64,000 nucleotides of DNA from Halostella limicola (GTDB lineage Archaea > Halobacteriota > Halobacteria > Halobacteriales > Natronoarchaeaceae). The DNA lies in the NCBI RefSeq assembly GCF_003675875.1, contig NZ_RCDI01000003.1:186001-250000 (forward strand), written 5' to 3'. Of this stretch, positions 36,040-44,857 are shown piece by piece. A model generated the notes under the pieces. It saw nothing but the letters and a program-made list of their open reading frames with translations, was not told the origin of the DNA and did not search any database. Within the stretch, counting starts at the first letter, position 1. Every line of letters starts with the position of its first letter. Made by a program: the position numbers and the translations under genes.

Positions 36040-36759
36040 ATGGACGTGCCGCGAACGGTCGAGACGGCCCTCGAAGACCGCCCCGTAGCGGGGAAGACCT
36101 GCCTCGAGGCGGGGGCCGGCGTCGGCAACGCGACCGCGGGACTGCTCGCCGCGGGTGCCGACCGCGTGTACGCCGTCACGGACGACCGCGACCACGCCCG
36201 GACCGTCCGCGAGCGAGTCGGTCGCGACGCGGCCGACCGCGCGGCGGTGATCGAAGCGGACCTGCTCGAGACGCCGCTTCCGACCGGGTCCGTCGACGTG
36301 ATCACCGCCCACGGGCTGTTCAACGTGATTTCGCCCGCGTCGCTCCCGGCCGTCGCGGCGGAGTTGACACGCGTCGCGGCCCCGGGTTGTCACCTCGTCG
36401 TCGACGACTACGAACCGCCGCCAGAGGACGCCGCCGTACGCGACCTGTTCGCCGTCGAGAACGCGGCCGCCGAACTCGCGGACGGACGCCCCGCACTGAC
36501 GTTCTACCCGGCCGAGGCGCTCCGCCGACTGTTCGCCGGATACGGCTGGGAGTTCGACCGAGAGCGGACGCTGCTGGACCCCGTGCCGTGGACCGAGCGC
36601 CACGTCGAGGCCCACGCCGATGCGGCGCGCGGATCGGCGTCGGCGCTCCCGGACGAACTCGGCGACCCGCTTGCCTCGTCGGCCGACCGCCTCGCGGACC
36701 GGATCAGCGAGGAATCGGTCGGGACGATGTACAGCGTCGCGATGCGGTTCCCCGGCTGA
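36040..36759 (+). CDS. Class I SAM-dependent methyltransferase
   Basis: 239 residues from ATG 36040 (M-D-V-P-R-T-V-E-T). Motif I is L-E-A-G-A-G-V-G-N-A (about 20-29), motif II the acidic V-Y-A-V-T-D-D, then I-E-A-D-L-L-E-T-P-L (motif III) and V-D-V-I-T-A-H-G-L (motif IV, about 88-96). There is no target-recognition domain that names the substrate. Close spacing to the aldo/keto reductase suggests a two-gene unit. It resembles haloarchaeal proteins annotated only as methyltransferase domain-containing. Confidence 0.82.
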   Translation: MDVPRTVETALEDRPVAGKTCLEAGAGVGNATAGLLAAGADRVYAVTDDRDHARTVRERVGRDAADRAAVIEADLLETPLPTGSVDVITAHGLFNVISPASLPAVAAELTRVAAPGCHLVVDDYEPPPEDAAVRDLFAVENAAAELADGRPALTFYPAEALRRLFAGYGWEFDRERTLLDPVPWTERHVEAHADAARGSASALPDELGDPLASSADRLADRISEESVGTMYSVAMRFPG

Positions 36760-36828
36760 ACCGGCCAGACGCGGCCGCCGCCGGCTGAGAGGGAAACGCT
36801 CTTTCGCGCGGCCGACCGAACGGGCCGT

Positions 36829-38103
36829 ATGAACGTCAGAAGCGTGGCGGACCTCGGGCCGGACGACCGCGCGGCGCTGTTCGACCGCGACGCCGGCGTC
36901 GAGGCCGTCCGGAGCGACGCCCGCGACATCGTCGAGCGCGTCCGGACGGAGGGCGACGTCGCCGTCCGGGAGTTCTCGCGGGAGTTCGACGACGTCGAGG
37001 TCGCCAACATCGACGTCACGGACCGCGCGGAGCGCGCGTACGACGAACTGGACGACGAGATGCGCGAGACCATCGAGCGCGCCGCCGCGAACGTTCGCGA
37101 GTTCCACGAGGCGCAGGTGCCGGAAGACTGGCGCGAGGACTTCGACGGCCGGGAGCTCGGTCGGCGGTTCCGCCCTATCGAGCGCGTCGGCGTCTACGTC
37201 CCCGGCGGCACCGCGGCGTACCCCTCGAGCGCCATCATGGGCGTCGTCCCGGCGAAGGTCGCCGGCGTCGACGAGGTGTCGGTCGTCACCCCGCCGGCCG
37301 AGGAGATGAACCCCGTCACGCTCGCCGCCATCCACGCGGCCGGCGCGGACGCGGTGTACAGCGTCGGCGGCGCGCAGGGGATCGCGGCGCTGGCCTACGG
37401 CACGGAGACGGTCCACCGCGTCCAGAAGGTCGTCGGCCCGGGCAACCGCTGGGTCACCGCCGCGAAGGCGGAGGTCCGGGGCGACGTCGACATCGACTTC
37501 CTCGCCGGGCCGAGCGAGATCCTGGTCGTGGCCGACGAGACGGCCGACCCCGAGTACGTCGCGGCGGATCTCGTCGCGCAGGCCGAACACGACGAGAACG
37601 CCTCCGTCGTCGCCGTCACGGACGACGAGGGGACCGCCGAGGCCGTCGCCGACGCCGTCGAGGCGCGCGTCGACGAGCGCGAGCGCGCGGAGACGATCCG
37701 CGCGGCGCTTGACAACGACGCCAGCGGCGTCTTCCACGCCCGGTCGATGAGCGAGGCGATCCTGTTCGCGGAGGAGTACGCCGCCGAGCACCTCTCGATC
37801 CAGGCCGAGGACGACGAGTCGGTCCTCGATCGCATCGACAGCGCGGGCAGCGCCTTCCTCGGGCCGCACACGCCCGTCGCCGCGGGCGACTACGCCAGCG
37901 GCACCAACCACGTCCTTCCGACGAACGGCGGCGCGAAGCGCCACGGCGGCCTCTCGGTCGACACGTTCCTGCGGTCGACGACCGTCCAGCGCCTCGACGA
38001 GTCGGCGCTCGGCGACCTGCGCGACACGATCACGACGCTCGCCGAAGCGGAGGGCCTCGACGCTCACGCCGAGAGCGTGCGGGAGCGGTTTGACGAGCGG
38101 TAG
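36829..38103 (+). CDS. hisD: Histidinol dehydrogenase
   Basis: 424 residues. It oxidises L-histidinol to L-histidine in two NAD-dependent steps, the last reactions of histidine synthesis. Seen: G-V-Y-V-P-G-G (121-127), G-P-G-N-R-W-V-T-A-A-K (203-213), the catalytic pair Glu320-His321 in A-E-H-L-S-I, and zinc ligands Gln251 and His254 in Q-A-E-H and Asp354 in A-G-D-Y; the fourth ligand is a His near the C-terminus (D-A-H-A-E). The gene stands apart from other his genes, as is usual in haloarchaea. Confidence 0.96.
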   Translation: MNVRSVADLGPDDRAALFDRDAGVEAVRSDARDIVERVRTEGDVAVREFSREFDDVEVANIDVTDRAERAYDELDDEMRETIERAAANVREFHEAQVPEDWREDFDGRELGRRFRPIERVGVYVPGGTAAYPSSAIMGVVPAKVAGVDEVSVVTPPAEEMNPVTLAAIHAAGADAVYSVGGAQGIAALAYGTETVHRVQKVVGPGNRWVTAAKAEVRGDVDIDFLAGPSEILVVADETADPEYVAADLVAQAEHDENASVVAVTDDEGTAEAVADAVEARVDERERAETIRAALDNDASGVFHARSMSEAILFAEEYAAEHLSIQAEDDESVLDRIDSAGSAFLGPHTPVAAGDYASGTNHVLPTNGGAKRHGGLSVDTFLRSTTVQRLDESALGDLRDTITTLAEAEGLDAHAESVRERFDER

Positions 38104-38215
38104 CGATCCGACTCTCGTCGCGTTGCGAGACGGATCGGGTCGGAGCGCGTCGCCCCCCGCGACGCGATCTGACCGATGAAGAAAACTTATCACAGTTCCT
38201 TCAGTTGCGGACGGT

Positions 38216-38635
38216 ATGAGCTCCGACACGGCTTACTGCTACTCGTGCGGCGAGGAGATGGATCCCGAGGCGGACGTCTGCGTCGCGTGCGGCGTGGAAC
38301 AGAAGACGGCTGGCGGGTCGTCCGGCGGCAGAGCGCCGGGGAAGAAGTACTGCTCGAACTGCGGCGACCAGATCGACGAGGCGGCGGAGATCTGTCCCGA
38401 GTGCGGCGTCCGGCAGGCGAGCGCGAGCAACGACGTCGAGCGGGTGCCCGCGGCCGTTCTGGCGCTCCTGCTCGGCGCGCTGGGCGCGCACAAGTTCTAC
38501 ATGGGCGATACGAAGATGGGGCTGCTGTACCTCTGTTTCTCCTGGACGCTCATCCCCGGCCTCGTCGCGCTGGTCGAGGGCATCATCTACCTCACGAAGT
38601 CCGACGCGGAGTTCCAGGCGCAGTACGTCAACTGA
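38216..38635 (+). CDS. Double zinc-ribbon TM2-domain protein
   Basis: 139 residues. Two zinc ribbons stand in tandem: Y-C-Y-S-C-G then V-C-V-A-C-G (about 7-25), and Y-C-S-N-C-G then I-C-P-E-C-G (about 45-64). A TM2 domain of two spans follows, with the characteristic A-L-L-L-G-A-L-G-A-H-K-F-Y-M-G-D before the second span. TM2 proteins are membrane proteins of uncertain function; ribbon-TM2 fusions are common in archaea and bacteria. The next gene starts at 38637, one base after this stop, so the two are co-transcribed. Confidence 0.85.
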   Translation: MSSDTAYCYSCGEEMDPEADVCVACGVEQKTAGGSSGGRAPGKKYCSNCGDQIDEAAEICPECGVRQASASNDVERVPAAVLALLLGALGAHKFYMGDTKMGLLYLCFSWTLIPGLVALVEGIIYLTKSDAEFQAQYVN

Positions 38636-38636
38636 G

Positions 38637-39092
38637 ATGGCGTCGCTCCGTCGGGAACTCGCCGCCGGACTGCGACGGACCGCGCCGTACCTCCTCTCGC
38701 ACCACGACGCCGACGAGCGCGACCGGTGCCACGCGCTCCGCGTCCGGGGCCGGACGGTTCGGCTCTGCGCGCGGTGCGCGGGGATCTACCCGGGCATCGC
38801 GCTCGGGCTCTGGATCGCCGGGGGGAGTCGGTGGGCGGCTCCGCTGTCGCTGATCGCGGTCCTGCCGGCGTTCGCGCTGGTCGACTGGGCGGCGTCGGCG
38901 TTCGCCGGGGCCGACGGCGGGAACGCGGTCCGGACCGCGACGGGCGCGCTGCTCGGTCTGGGATACGCGTTCGGCGCGGTGCGACTGCTTCGCGACCCGC
39001 CGGCCCCGGGCGTGCTCGCGGTCGGTGTCGCGTACGCGCTCGTCGCCGCGACGCTCCTGACGGTCGAGCGGCGGGTGCTTCCGGAACGGTAA
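38637..39092 (+). CDS. DUF2085 family membrane protein
   Basis: 151 residues. The N-terminal cytoplasmic part contains S-H-H-D-A-D-E-R-D-R-C-H-A-L and R-L-C-A-R-C-A-G-I-Y-P-G (about 40-51), the Cys-x2-Cys pattern with G-I-Y-x-G that marks DUF2085. Three or four hydrophobic spans follow from residue 50. The function is unknown; the Cys/His cluster next to the first span suggests a metal site. It is coupled to the TM2 gene by a one-base spacing. Confidence 0.8.
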   Translation: MASLRRELAAGLRRTAPYLLSHHDADERDRCHALRVRGRTVRLCARCAGIYPGIALGLWIAGGSRWAAPLSLIAVLPAFALVDWAASAFAGADGGNAVRTATGALLGLGYAFGAVRLLRDPPAPGVLAVGVAYALVAATLLTVERRVLPER

Positions 39093-39171
39093 GGGCTCGC
39101 CCCGCTCGAAATGCTATGTTCTCTGTTCGCGCCGCGCAGAATTTAATACGGATCCGGTGAAACGACCGCTC

Positions 39172-39399
39172 ATGGAAACGATCCGGAAGCGGGCGAACGC
39201 CGGGACGCTCGTCAAGTTCCTCGCCGCGGCGCTCATCGGCCTCGGCGTCGGCACGCTGCTCTCGCCGGACCCGGTGGCCGTCCCGCTCGTCGGGACGGTA
39301 CCGGGCGTCGCGGTCGGCGGCGTCGGACTCGTCGCTGGCGGGCTGCTCTACGCGCAGATGCCGAGCTGTGGCTGTTCAGGCGACTGCGACTGTTCGTGA
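39172..39399 (+). CDS. Small membrane protein with Cys-rich C-terminal tail
   Basis: 75 residues from the ATG at 39172 (M-E-T-I-R-K-R-A-N). A TATA box AATTTAATAC (39140-39149) lies 23-32 bases upstream, which favours this ATG over the GTG at 39157. Two hydrophobic segments with Gly/Val-rich character (about 14-32 and 40-62) make a membrane hairpin. The C-terminus ends with S-C-G-C-S-G-D-C-D-C-S, four Cys in nine residues, suited to binding a metal or cluster. The function is unknown. The next gene encodes an iron-sulfur carrier with its own promoter. Confidence 0.65.
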   Translation: METIRKRANAGTLVKFLAAALIGLGVGTLLSPDPVAVPLVGTVPGVAVGGVGLVAGGLLYAQMPSCGCSGDCDCS

Positions 39400-39488
39400 G
39401 AGCGGCGTCCCCGAGCGCGGCGGGGGATACCGTCGGTCGTTCCGCAACCGGCGTCAGGGTTAACACGTTCGGCTACGTCGTGTAACGC

Positions 39489-39857
39489 ATGAGCACGGAC
39501 GCCGCGGGTGAGGGGCAGAGCCGCCCCGAGATCACCGTCACGGAACAGGCCGCCGAGCGCGCGATCGAACTGCTCGAACAGGAGGATCTGGACACCGGCG
39601 AGGCGGGCCTCCGGCTGTTCGTCCAGCAGGGCGGCTGTGCCGGCCTCTCCTACGGGATGCGCTTCGACGACGAGGCCGAGGAGGACGACACCATCTACGA
39701 GCACCACGGCCTGCAGGTGTTCGTCGACCCCGCTAGCATGAACTACATCGAGGGGAGCGTACTGGACTACGAGACGGGCCTCCAGGGCGAGGGGTTCAAC
39801 GTGGAGAACCCGAACGTCGTCAGCGAGTGCGGGTGCGGCGAGTCGTTCCGGACCTAG
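39489..39857 (+). CDS. IscA/ErpA-type iron-sulfur cluster assembly protein
   Basis: 122 residues. The HesB/IscA fold is shown by I-T-V-T-E-Q-A-A-E-R-A-I-E-L-L, the first cluster Cys in Q-Q-G-G-C-A-G-L-S-Y-G-M (about 50) and the C-terminal pair in S-E-C-G-C-G-E-S-F (about 115-117). A-type carriers hold a [2Fe-2S] or [4Fe-4S] cluster and pass it to target proteins. The mRNA is probably leaderless, from a TATA-like GGTTAACAC at about 39458-39466. Its TAG stop overlaps the stop of the convergent MFS gene in one CTAG. Confidence 0.92.
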   Translation: MSTDAAGEGQSRPEITVTEQAAERAIELLEQEDLDTGEAGLRLFVQQGGCAGLSYGMRFDDEAEEDDTIYEHHGLQVFVDPASMNYIEGSVLDYETGLQGEGFNVENPNVVSECGCGESFRT

Positions 39858-41125
39858 TCGGCCGTCTCCGTCCCTGTTTCTACCCGCGGATTCAGCGACC
39901 CCGTATGCGAGTAGACGCCCGCGAGCAGCACCAGCCCCGCCGCCGCCGGGATGACCGCGCAGGCCGCGTAGACGGGGCCGAAGCCGACGGCCTCGACGGC
40001 GGGAAGCGACACCATTGGGCCGAGGCCGCCGCCGACGTCGCCGAGGACGTTGTTCGTCCCGGTCGCGCGGCCCATCCGGTCCTCGGGCGTCAGGTCGGCG
40101 AGCAGGGCCATCAGGGGGCCGCCGACGCCGCCCTGTCCCGCGCCGACGAACAGGCAGGCGACCGCGAGCGTCGCGGCGGAGTTCGCGTCCGCGAGCAGCA
40201 GGAAGCCGACGCAGGCCGTGCCGAGGAAGGCGAGCAGCACGGGCACCCGCGCGCCGATCACGTCGCTCGCCTTCCCGCCGACGAGCATGAACACCGACCC
40301 CGCGAGTACCGTGATCGCCATCAGGAACCCCGAGGTTCCCTGCGCGGTGTAGCCGAACAGCGCGACGCCTCTGGCGTCGAGAAAGAGCACGAGCGTCGCG
40401 AACAGCACGCCGACGTACGAGAAGTACAGTCCGAAGTTGACCAGCCCCGCAGTCAGCGCCGGGAGACTCCGGTCGACGTTCCACGGCTTCACGCTCGACT
40501 GGCCCCCCTCGACGTGGGTCTCGGGGACAGTGACGTACGCCAGCACGCTGGCGACCAACGCGAACGCCGCCGCCAGCGCGAACGCCGCGGCGACGCTGTA
40601 GCGGTCGCTCACGACGCCGCCGAGCACGAGGCCGGCGGGAAAGCCGAACGTGATACCGGCCCGGACGAGACCCATGCTCGTTCCCCGGGACCCGGCCTCG
40701 CTCACGTCGGCGGTGATCGTGTACGCCGTCGCGAACACGAGCGCGCTCCCGACGCCCCACGCGATCCGGGCGAGGAGGAACCAGACCTCGGGCGCGGCGG
40801 ACGCGATGGCGACGTTGTACCCGAGGGTCGCGACGCCCTCGACGAACAGGCCGACGATGAAGGGGGTCCGCGTCCCGACCCTGTCGACCAGCGCGCCGGA
40901 CGGCGCGTTGGCGAACAGCCGGGTGAACCGGTTCGCGCTCAGGATCAGGCCGACCATGAACGGCGAGATGCCGAGGACGGCCCCGAGGTTCGGGAGGATG
41001 GGGAACACGACGCCGCCGCCGAACCCGACGAAGAAGGTACAGGCGATAACCGCGAGGACGACGGCGCGGCCGCCGTCGCGTCCGTCGCCGCCGCTATCGC
41101 CGCTCTCTGGGCCGTCCGCGCTCAT
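39854..41125 (-). CDS. Major facilitator superfamily transporter
   Basis: 423 residues with about 12 hydrophobic spans. The N-terminal half shows V-V-F-P-I-L-P-N-L-G in the first span and the loop 2-3 pattern G-A-L-V-D-R-V-G-T-R-T-P (about 88-99), close to the MFS G-x-L-x-D-R-x-G-R-R motif; the second half repeats it as G-G-K-A-S-D-V-I-G-A-R-V-P. This is the drug:H+ antiporter-like branch, exporting or importing an unknown small molecule. The acidic, Gly-rich N-terminus before span 1 is cytoplasmic. It shares its stop codon bases with iscA. Confidence 0.88.
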   Translation of the reverse strand: MSADGPESGDSGGDGRDGGRAVVLAVIACTFFVGFGGGVVFPILPNLGAVLGISPFMVGLILSANRFTRLFANAPSGALVDRVGTRTPFIVGLFVEGVATLGYNVAIASAAPEVWFLLARIAWGVGSALVFATAYTITADVSEAGSRGTSMGLVRAGITFGFPAGLVLGGVVSDRYSVAAAFALAAAFALVASVLAYVTVPETHVEGGQSSVKPWNVDRSLPALTAGLVNFGLYFSYVGVLFATLVLFLDARGVALFGYTAQGTSGFLMAITVLAGSVFMLVGGKASDVIGARVPVLLAFLGTACVGFLLLADANSAATLAVACLFVGAGQGGVGGPLMALLADLTPEDRMGRATGTNNVLGDVGGGLGPMVSLPAVEAVGFGPVYAACAVIPAAAGLVLLAGVYSHTGSLNPRVETGTETAD

Positions 41126-41319
41126 CGCTCACCGGTCGGTCGACGCTCGTCCGGCCCGCGACGCGTCGCGGCGACGGCGCTCGGCGGGTCGCCGCCGGCA
41201 GCTACAGGCATTGTCGGTACTTCCGTCGCTGATCGGAATACGCTGTCGGACGGGGTCCGAACCGAGGGGCCGCGCGGGCAAGGCCCGTCAGCGGGACGGA
41301 CCCGACAGCGTCGATACGG

Positions 41320-41520
41320 TTAGTCTTCCAGCCTGAACGCGACCGTCACTTCGGCCTGGTACTCGCGGTTCTCGGCGGTCGCCACTTCGACGCCGAGTTC
41401 GTCGACCTCGATCCACTGGATGTTCTGGAGGGTGTCCTCCGCTCGGTCGATGGCGTCGTCCGCCGCGGCGTCGAAGCTCTCGGGGCTCGTGCCGATGAGC
41501 GTGATCTTCTTGAAGACCAT
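41320..41520 (-). CDS. Dodecin (flavin-binding protein)
   Basis: 66 residues, the family length. The sequence [20 protein letters not shown] and the flavin-stacking Trp36 in N-I-Q-W-I-E-V match archaeal dodecin, which assembles as a dodecamer and binds riboflavin or lumichrome in pairs between Trp residues; it is thought to store flavin and shield it from light. The C-terminal [11 protein letters not shown] strand completes the beta sheet. It has no close functional neighbour. Confidence 0.93.
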   Translation of the reverse strand: MVFKKITLIGTSPESFDAAADDAIDRAEDTLQNIQWIEVDELGVEVATAENREYQAEVTVAFRLED

Positions 41521-41637
41521 AGACGCGTTTCACTTCACCGTCGTCCCTGTTAATAGCGGGGGGCGTAGGCGAGGCCGCCCGACGCGATCGAGTGCGCTCC
41601 CGGTCGCCCTAACTGCGTACGGTCCGCACGTCCGGGC

Positions 41638-42066
41638 ATGGGCGAGGACCCGTCGTACGACGTGGACTTCCGCGAGCACCCCGAGGAGTACGAGATCGGC
41701 CGCGGCGAGCAAGGGGTGTTCAAAGTGCAGCCCTACAAGGACGAGCTCCTCCCACTGTGGGGGATCAAGTCGCTGTCGGAAGCCAGAGAGGCGGCGGAAG
41801 CGATCTACGAGCGCTACCGGGAGTACCGGGCCGACGGGGACTTCGTCGGCATGGACATGGCGCGCAAGTACCTCCAGATGGGGTGGACGCGGAGCCTCCG
41901 GTACGCGAAGTACCCCGGCGGCCGCAAGCGCGACGAGGGTGAGGAACGGAAGCCGCAGCGCTGGTACGACGGGAAGAAGCGCGAGGTGTCGCTCGTGTAC
42001 AAGGAGTACCTCGACAGGGTCCGCGAGGACGACGAGTACCAGCGCCGCAACGGGAGCGGATCATAG
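41638..42066 (+). CDS. DUF4385 family protein
   Basis: 142 residues. The blocks Y-E-I-G-R-G-E-Q-G-V-F-K-V-Q-P-Y-K (about 18-34), L-P-L-W and D-F-V-G-M-D-M-A-R-K-Y-L-Q-M-G-W-T-R (about 67-84) are the DUF4385 signature as I know it. The protein is soluble and charged, with no known fold or reaction. Homologues are widespread in bacteria, some phages and haloarchaea. It reads toward the PAP2 gene with a 35-base gap. The function is unknown. Confidence 0.85.
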   Translation: MGEDPSYDVDFREHPEEYEIGRGEQGVFKVQPYKDELLPLWGIKSLSEAREAAEAIYERYREYRADGDFVGMDMARKYLQMGWTRSLRYAKYPGGRKRDEGEERKPQRWYDGKKREVSLVYKEYLDRVREDDEYQRRNGSGS

Positions 42067-42101
42067 AGGACGACGAAGCGGAGGGCGGCGGCTCGGGGTG
42101 A

Positions 42102-42953
42102 CTACCGCCGCGCCTTGTCGAAGAGGTCCCACTCCCGGCCGAACGGGCCCCACTCGGCGAGCAGGTCGTGCTCGACGACGTACTCGGTGACGAGGATGCT
42201 CAACACCGCGAGTAGCGTGCCGGCGACCACGTCGGTCGCCCAGTGGATCCCGAGGTACATCGTGGAGAGGGCAACGCTGACGCCCAGAACGAACGAGACG
42301 GGGGCCCACAGAGGGTACTCGTCCCGCGTCCGCCACGCGAGGAAGAAGGTCGTCATGGAGAGGGAGGCGTGTAGCGACGGGAAGACGTTGGTGTTGTGGT
42401 TGACCTCGCCGGTGAGCAGTTGCGACTGCGGGTACGTGACGTACAGCAGTGAGTCGACGATGTCGGGGATGAGGTTCCGCGGCCCGTAGGCGATAAAGAG
42501 GACGTAACAGACCAGCCCGACGCCGTAGTTGAACGTGTAGGCAACGATGAGCTCCTTCATCGAGGTCATGTCGCTGCGAGCGAAGTACGCGACGAACGGG
42601 AAGAGGAGGAGGAAGACGTAGCCGTAGAGGTAGATGAACACGAAGTAATCGGTGAGCAGCGGCGAGCGAAGCGACTGGACGTCCGCCACGAGCGCCCCCT
42701 CCAGACTGTAGATAATCAGGGTGATGTTCCAGTCGAGCGCCCACGAGAGGAGCCCGGTGTAGTCCATCGTCAGTTTGCGTACGGCCAGAACGACGAGCAG
42801 CACCGACAGGTACGGACCGATCTCGGCGAGGCGCCAGCGGTAGTCCCTGACGGCGCGGACGATGCGGCGCGGGCCGACCATCACGCTGGCGCTAACGCTC
42901 AGCAGGATGACGACCATCACCGTGAGCCGCATCACGACGTCTGCTAAGCCCAT
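42102..42953 (-). CDS. PAP2-superfamily membrane protein (AUR1/inositol phosphotransferase-like)
   Basis: 283 residues with about six spans. The phosphatase motifs are N-H-N-T-N-V-F-P-S-L-H-A-S-L (about 160-174, the S-x-H-A block with catalytic His) and S-T-M-Y-L-G-I-H-W-A-T-D-V (about 220-232, S/T-x3-G-x-H-x3-D with the second His and Asp). This arrangement is that of the AUR1-like branch, which transfers or removes phospho-head groups of lipids such as archaeol phosphate or inositol lipids. The active site would face outside. Its direct neighbour upstream on the same strand is the orphan solute-binding lipoprotein. Confidence 0.8.
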   Translation of the reverse strand: MGLADVVMRLTVMVVILLSVSASVMVGPRRIVRAVRDYRWRLAEIGPYLSVLLVVLAVRKLTMDYTGLLSWALDWNITLIIYSLEGALVADVQSLRSPLLTDYFVFIYLYGYVFLLLFPFVAYFARSDMTSMKELIVAYTFNYGVGLVCYVLFIAYGPRNLIPDIVDSLLYVTYPQSQLLTGEVNHNTNVFPSLHASLSMTTFFLAWRTRDEYPLWAPVSFVLGVSVALSTMYLGIHWATDVVAGTLLAVLSILVTEYVVEHDLLAEWGPFGREWDLFDKARR

Positions 42954-43008
42954 ATCTATCAGTTCGCCTGCGAGCGGTTAAGGCCGGTGGTTGCGACGTG
43001 ATACCGTA

Positions 43009-44793
43009 TCACGATTGCCCTCGGATCAGCAGTTCCCCCTCGCTGCTGTAGCGATAGCCGGCGTCCTTGAACATCTGTTTCGCCGCCTCGACCTCCAGTT
43101 CGCCGTCTTCGCCCGGGAACGCGCCGACGGCGCTCGTCCCGTCCCACTCCAGGTCGTCCGGAACGTAGCCGGACCCGCGGAGCGGCGTGTCTCCCGGGAA
43201 GGCGTACCCGTCGAACATCTCCTGTGCGATGTCGTCGCGGTCGAACAGTCGACCGAGCGCCTGTCGGAAACGGGGGTTCGTCAGGGGTGACCGCCGGGTG
43301 TTGAACCCGACGATGTAGAACTCACGGGGGTCGCCGACGAGCAGCCGAACGGAGTCGGAGCGGTTCGCCCGCGGCGCGTCGCCGGACTCCAGCGTCGACC
43401 CGACTATCTGCATGTCGCCCTCCTCGACGAGTTCGATCGCCGCCGCGCCGGACGGCGTCACGGTCAGCGTGAGCGACTCGTACCGCGGCGCGCCGGCGAA
43501 CTCCGCGACGGGGTCGTCGAAGTTCGCCTCGCTCCGGAGGAAGTGGTCGTCGAACCGCTGGAAAGTGACCGACTCCCCCTGGGTCGCGCTCTCGAACGCG
43601 AACGGGCCGCTCCCGACCGGCTGGCGGTTCTCCCAGACCATCGCGCGGGTCAGGTACTCCTGCATCAGTTCGGTCTGCTCCGACCAGATGTGCTTCGGAA
43701 GCAGGGGGACCGTGAACGCGTGGGTCGCCGCTTCCCGGCTGCACTGCTCGAAGTCGAGGCGGCACTCGCGCTCCGAGAGCGCCGAGGTTTCCGCGACCAG
43801 GCTCGACTGCGAGCGGAACTTCGGCGCGGGCACCGTGCCGTTCGCGTTCCCCATCGACGTGTCCGAGAGGAACTCGAAGGTGAACGCGACGTCCTCGGCG
43901 GTGATCGATTCACCGTCGTGCCACTGCAGGTCCTCCCGCAGCGTGACGACCGCCGTCGGGGTGTCGTCCGCTTCGCTCTCCTCGTCCAGCCACCGCCAGT
44001 CCTCGGCGAGCCAGGGAACCACCTCGCCGTCGATCCGCTCGGCGAGCTGGTCGTACAGCAGCCCCACGAGTTCGCCGCGGTCGTGGTACTCGACGGCGAT
44101 CGGGTTCCGGTTCGACGTGATGTTGCCGTCCATGATGGCCACGCCGAGTTCCTCGCGGTCCTCCGCCATCGGGTCTTCCGGGCGGAGGCGGAGGTAGTCG
44201 AGCGTCGTCTGGAGCGGCGTGGTGTTCCACTCAGAGTCGAACTCCAGGTCCACCGCTGTGAGGTACTCGGGGTAGGCGACGACCGAGAACGGCTGCACGG
44301 AGACGGCGCCCCGGAGAACGCTCGCGATCGCCATCTCGCGGGTCTTCCCTTCCGAGGTTCGTTGCTGCTGAAGCCTGTCGTCGAGCGTCACGTTGGTGAT
44401 CCCGAAGGGGTTCTGCCACCCCTGTTCCTCCACGAACACGGAGTGGAGCAGAGGGTACAGTTCCTCGGGGGCGTCGACGCCCGGATGGCGCGTGACGAAG
44501 ATGTCGAACTCGTGGTTGATGAGGACGTCCTGGAGCAGTTCCGACTCCGCCTTCAGTTCGATGTTCGCGTTGATGCCGACGTCCTGCAGTCGCTCCGCGT
44601 ACTGTCTCGCCAGCTGGACCGACGCCGAGTCGGCGTCGGCCGGAAGCGTCTTCACGTTGAGGGATATCTGTTGCGGAGCGTCCCGCGTCGAACTCGCCCA
44701 CAGCTCCGTTACGCATCCTGCGGAGCCTGCAGCGGCCGCTGTGCCGAGGCCCGCAAGCAACTCTCGTCTACTGAGAGCTCCGCATCCGTCCAT
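43009..44793 (-). CDS. ABC-transporter solute-binding lipoprotein, oligopeptide (SBP_bac_5) type
   Basis: 594 residues. The N-terminus has the Tat twin-arginine S-R-R-E-L-L-A-G (8-15), a short hydrophobic stretch and the lipobox G-S-A-G-C with Cys27 as the lipid anchor, so the protein is exported folded and held on the outer face. The body is the family 5 bilobed fold: V-T-L-R-E-D-L-Q-W-H-D-G-E-S-I-T-A-E-D-V-A-F-T-F-E-F is its signature block (about 292-317). It is usually the receptor of a dipeptide/oligopeptide ABC importer, but no permease or ATPase lies beside it. Its neighbours are a PAP2 protein and two membrane proteins. Confidence 0.87.
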   Translation of the reverse strand: MDGCGALSRRELLAGLGTAAAAGSAGCVTELWASSTRDAPQQISLNVKTLPADADSASVQLARQYAERLQDVGINANIELKAESELLQDVLINHEFDIFVTRHPGVDAPEELYPLLHSVFVEEQGWQNPFGITNVTLDDRLQQQRTSEGKTREMAIASVLRGAVSVQPFSVVAYPEYLTAVDLEFDSEWNTTPLQTTLDYLRLRPEDPMAEDREELGVAIMDGNITSNRNPIAVEYHDRGELVGLLYDQLAERIDGEVVPWLAEDWRWLDEESEADDTPTAVVTLREDLQWHDGESITAEDVAFTFEFLSDTSMGNANGTVPAPKFRSQSSLVAETSALSERECRLDFEQCSREAATHAFTVPLLPKHIWSEQTELMQEYLTRAMVWENRQPVGSGPFAFESATQGESVTFQRFDDHFLRSEANFDDPVAEFAGAPRYESLTLTVTPSGAAAIELVEEGDMQIVGSTLESGDAPRANRSDSVRLLVGDPREFYIVGFNTRRSPLTNPRFRQALGRLFDRDDIAQEMFDGYAFPGDTPLRGSGYVPDDLEWDGTSAVGAFPGEDGELEVEAAKQMFKDAGYRYSSEGELLIRGQS

Positions 44794-44857
44794 GGCCTAA
44801 CGAAAAACCGGGTGCTATTTGATTGTTTCCTTGCCGATACGCGCGAATACGACTCGC

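Noticed and set aside
36007-38229. 740-codon frame on the minus strand opposite the methyltransferase and hisD
   Set aside because: Covers two recognised genes; its sequence (R-D-G-V-R-V repeats) is codon-bias shadow.
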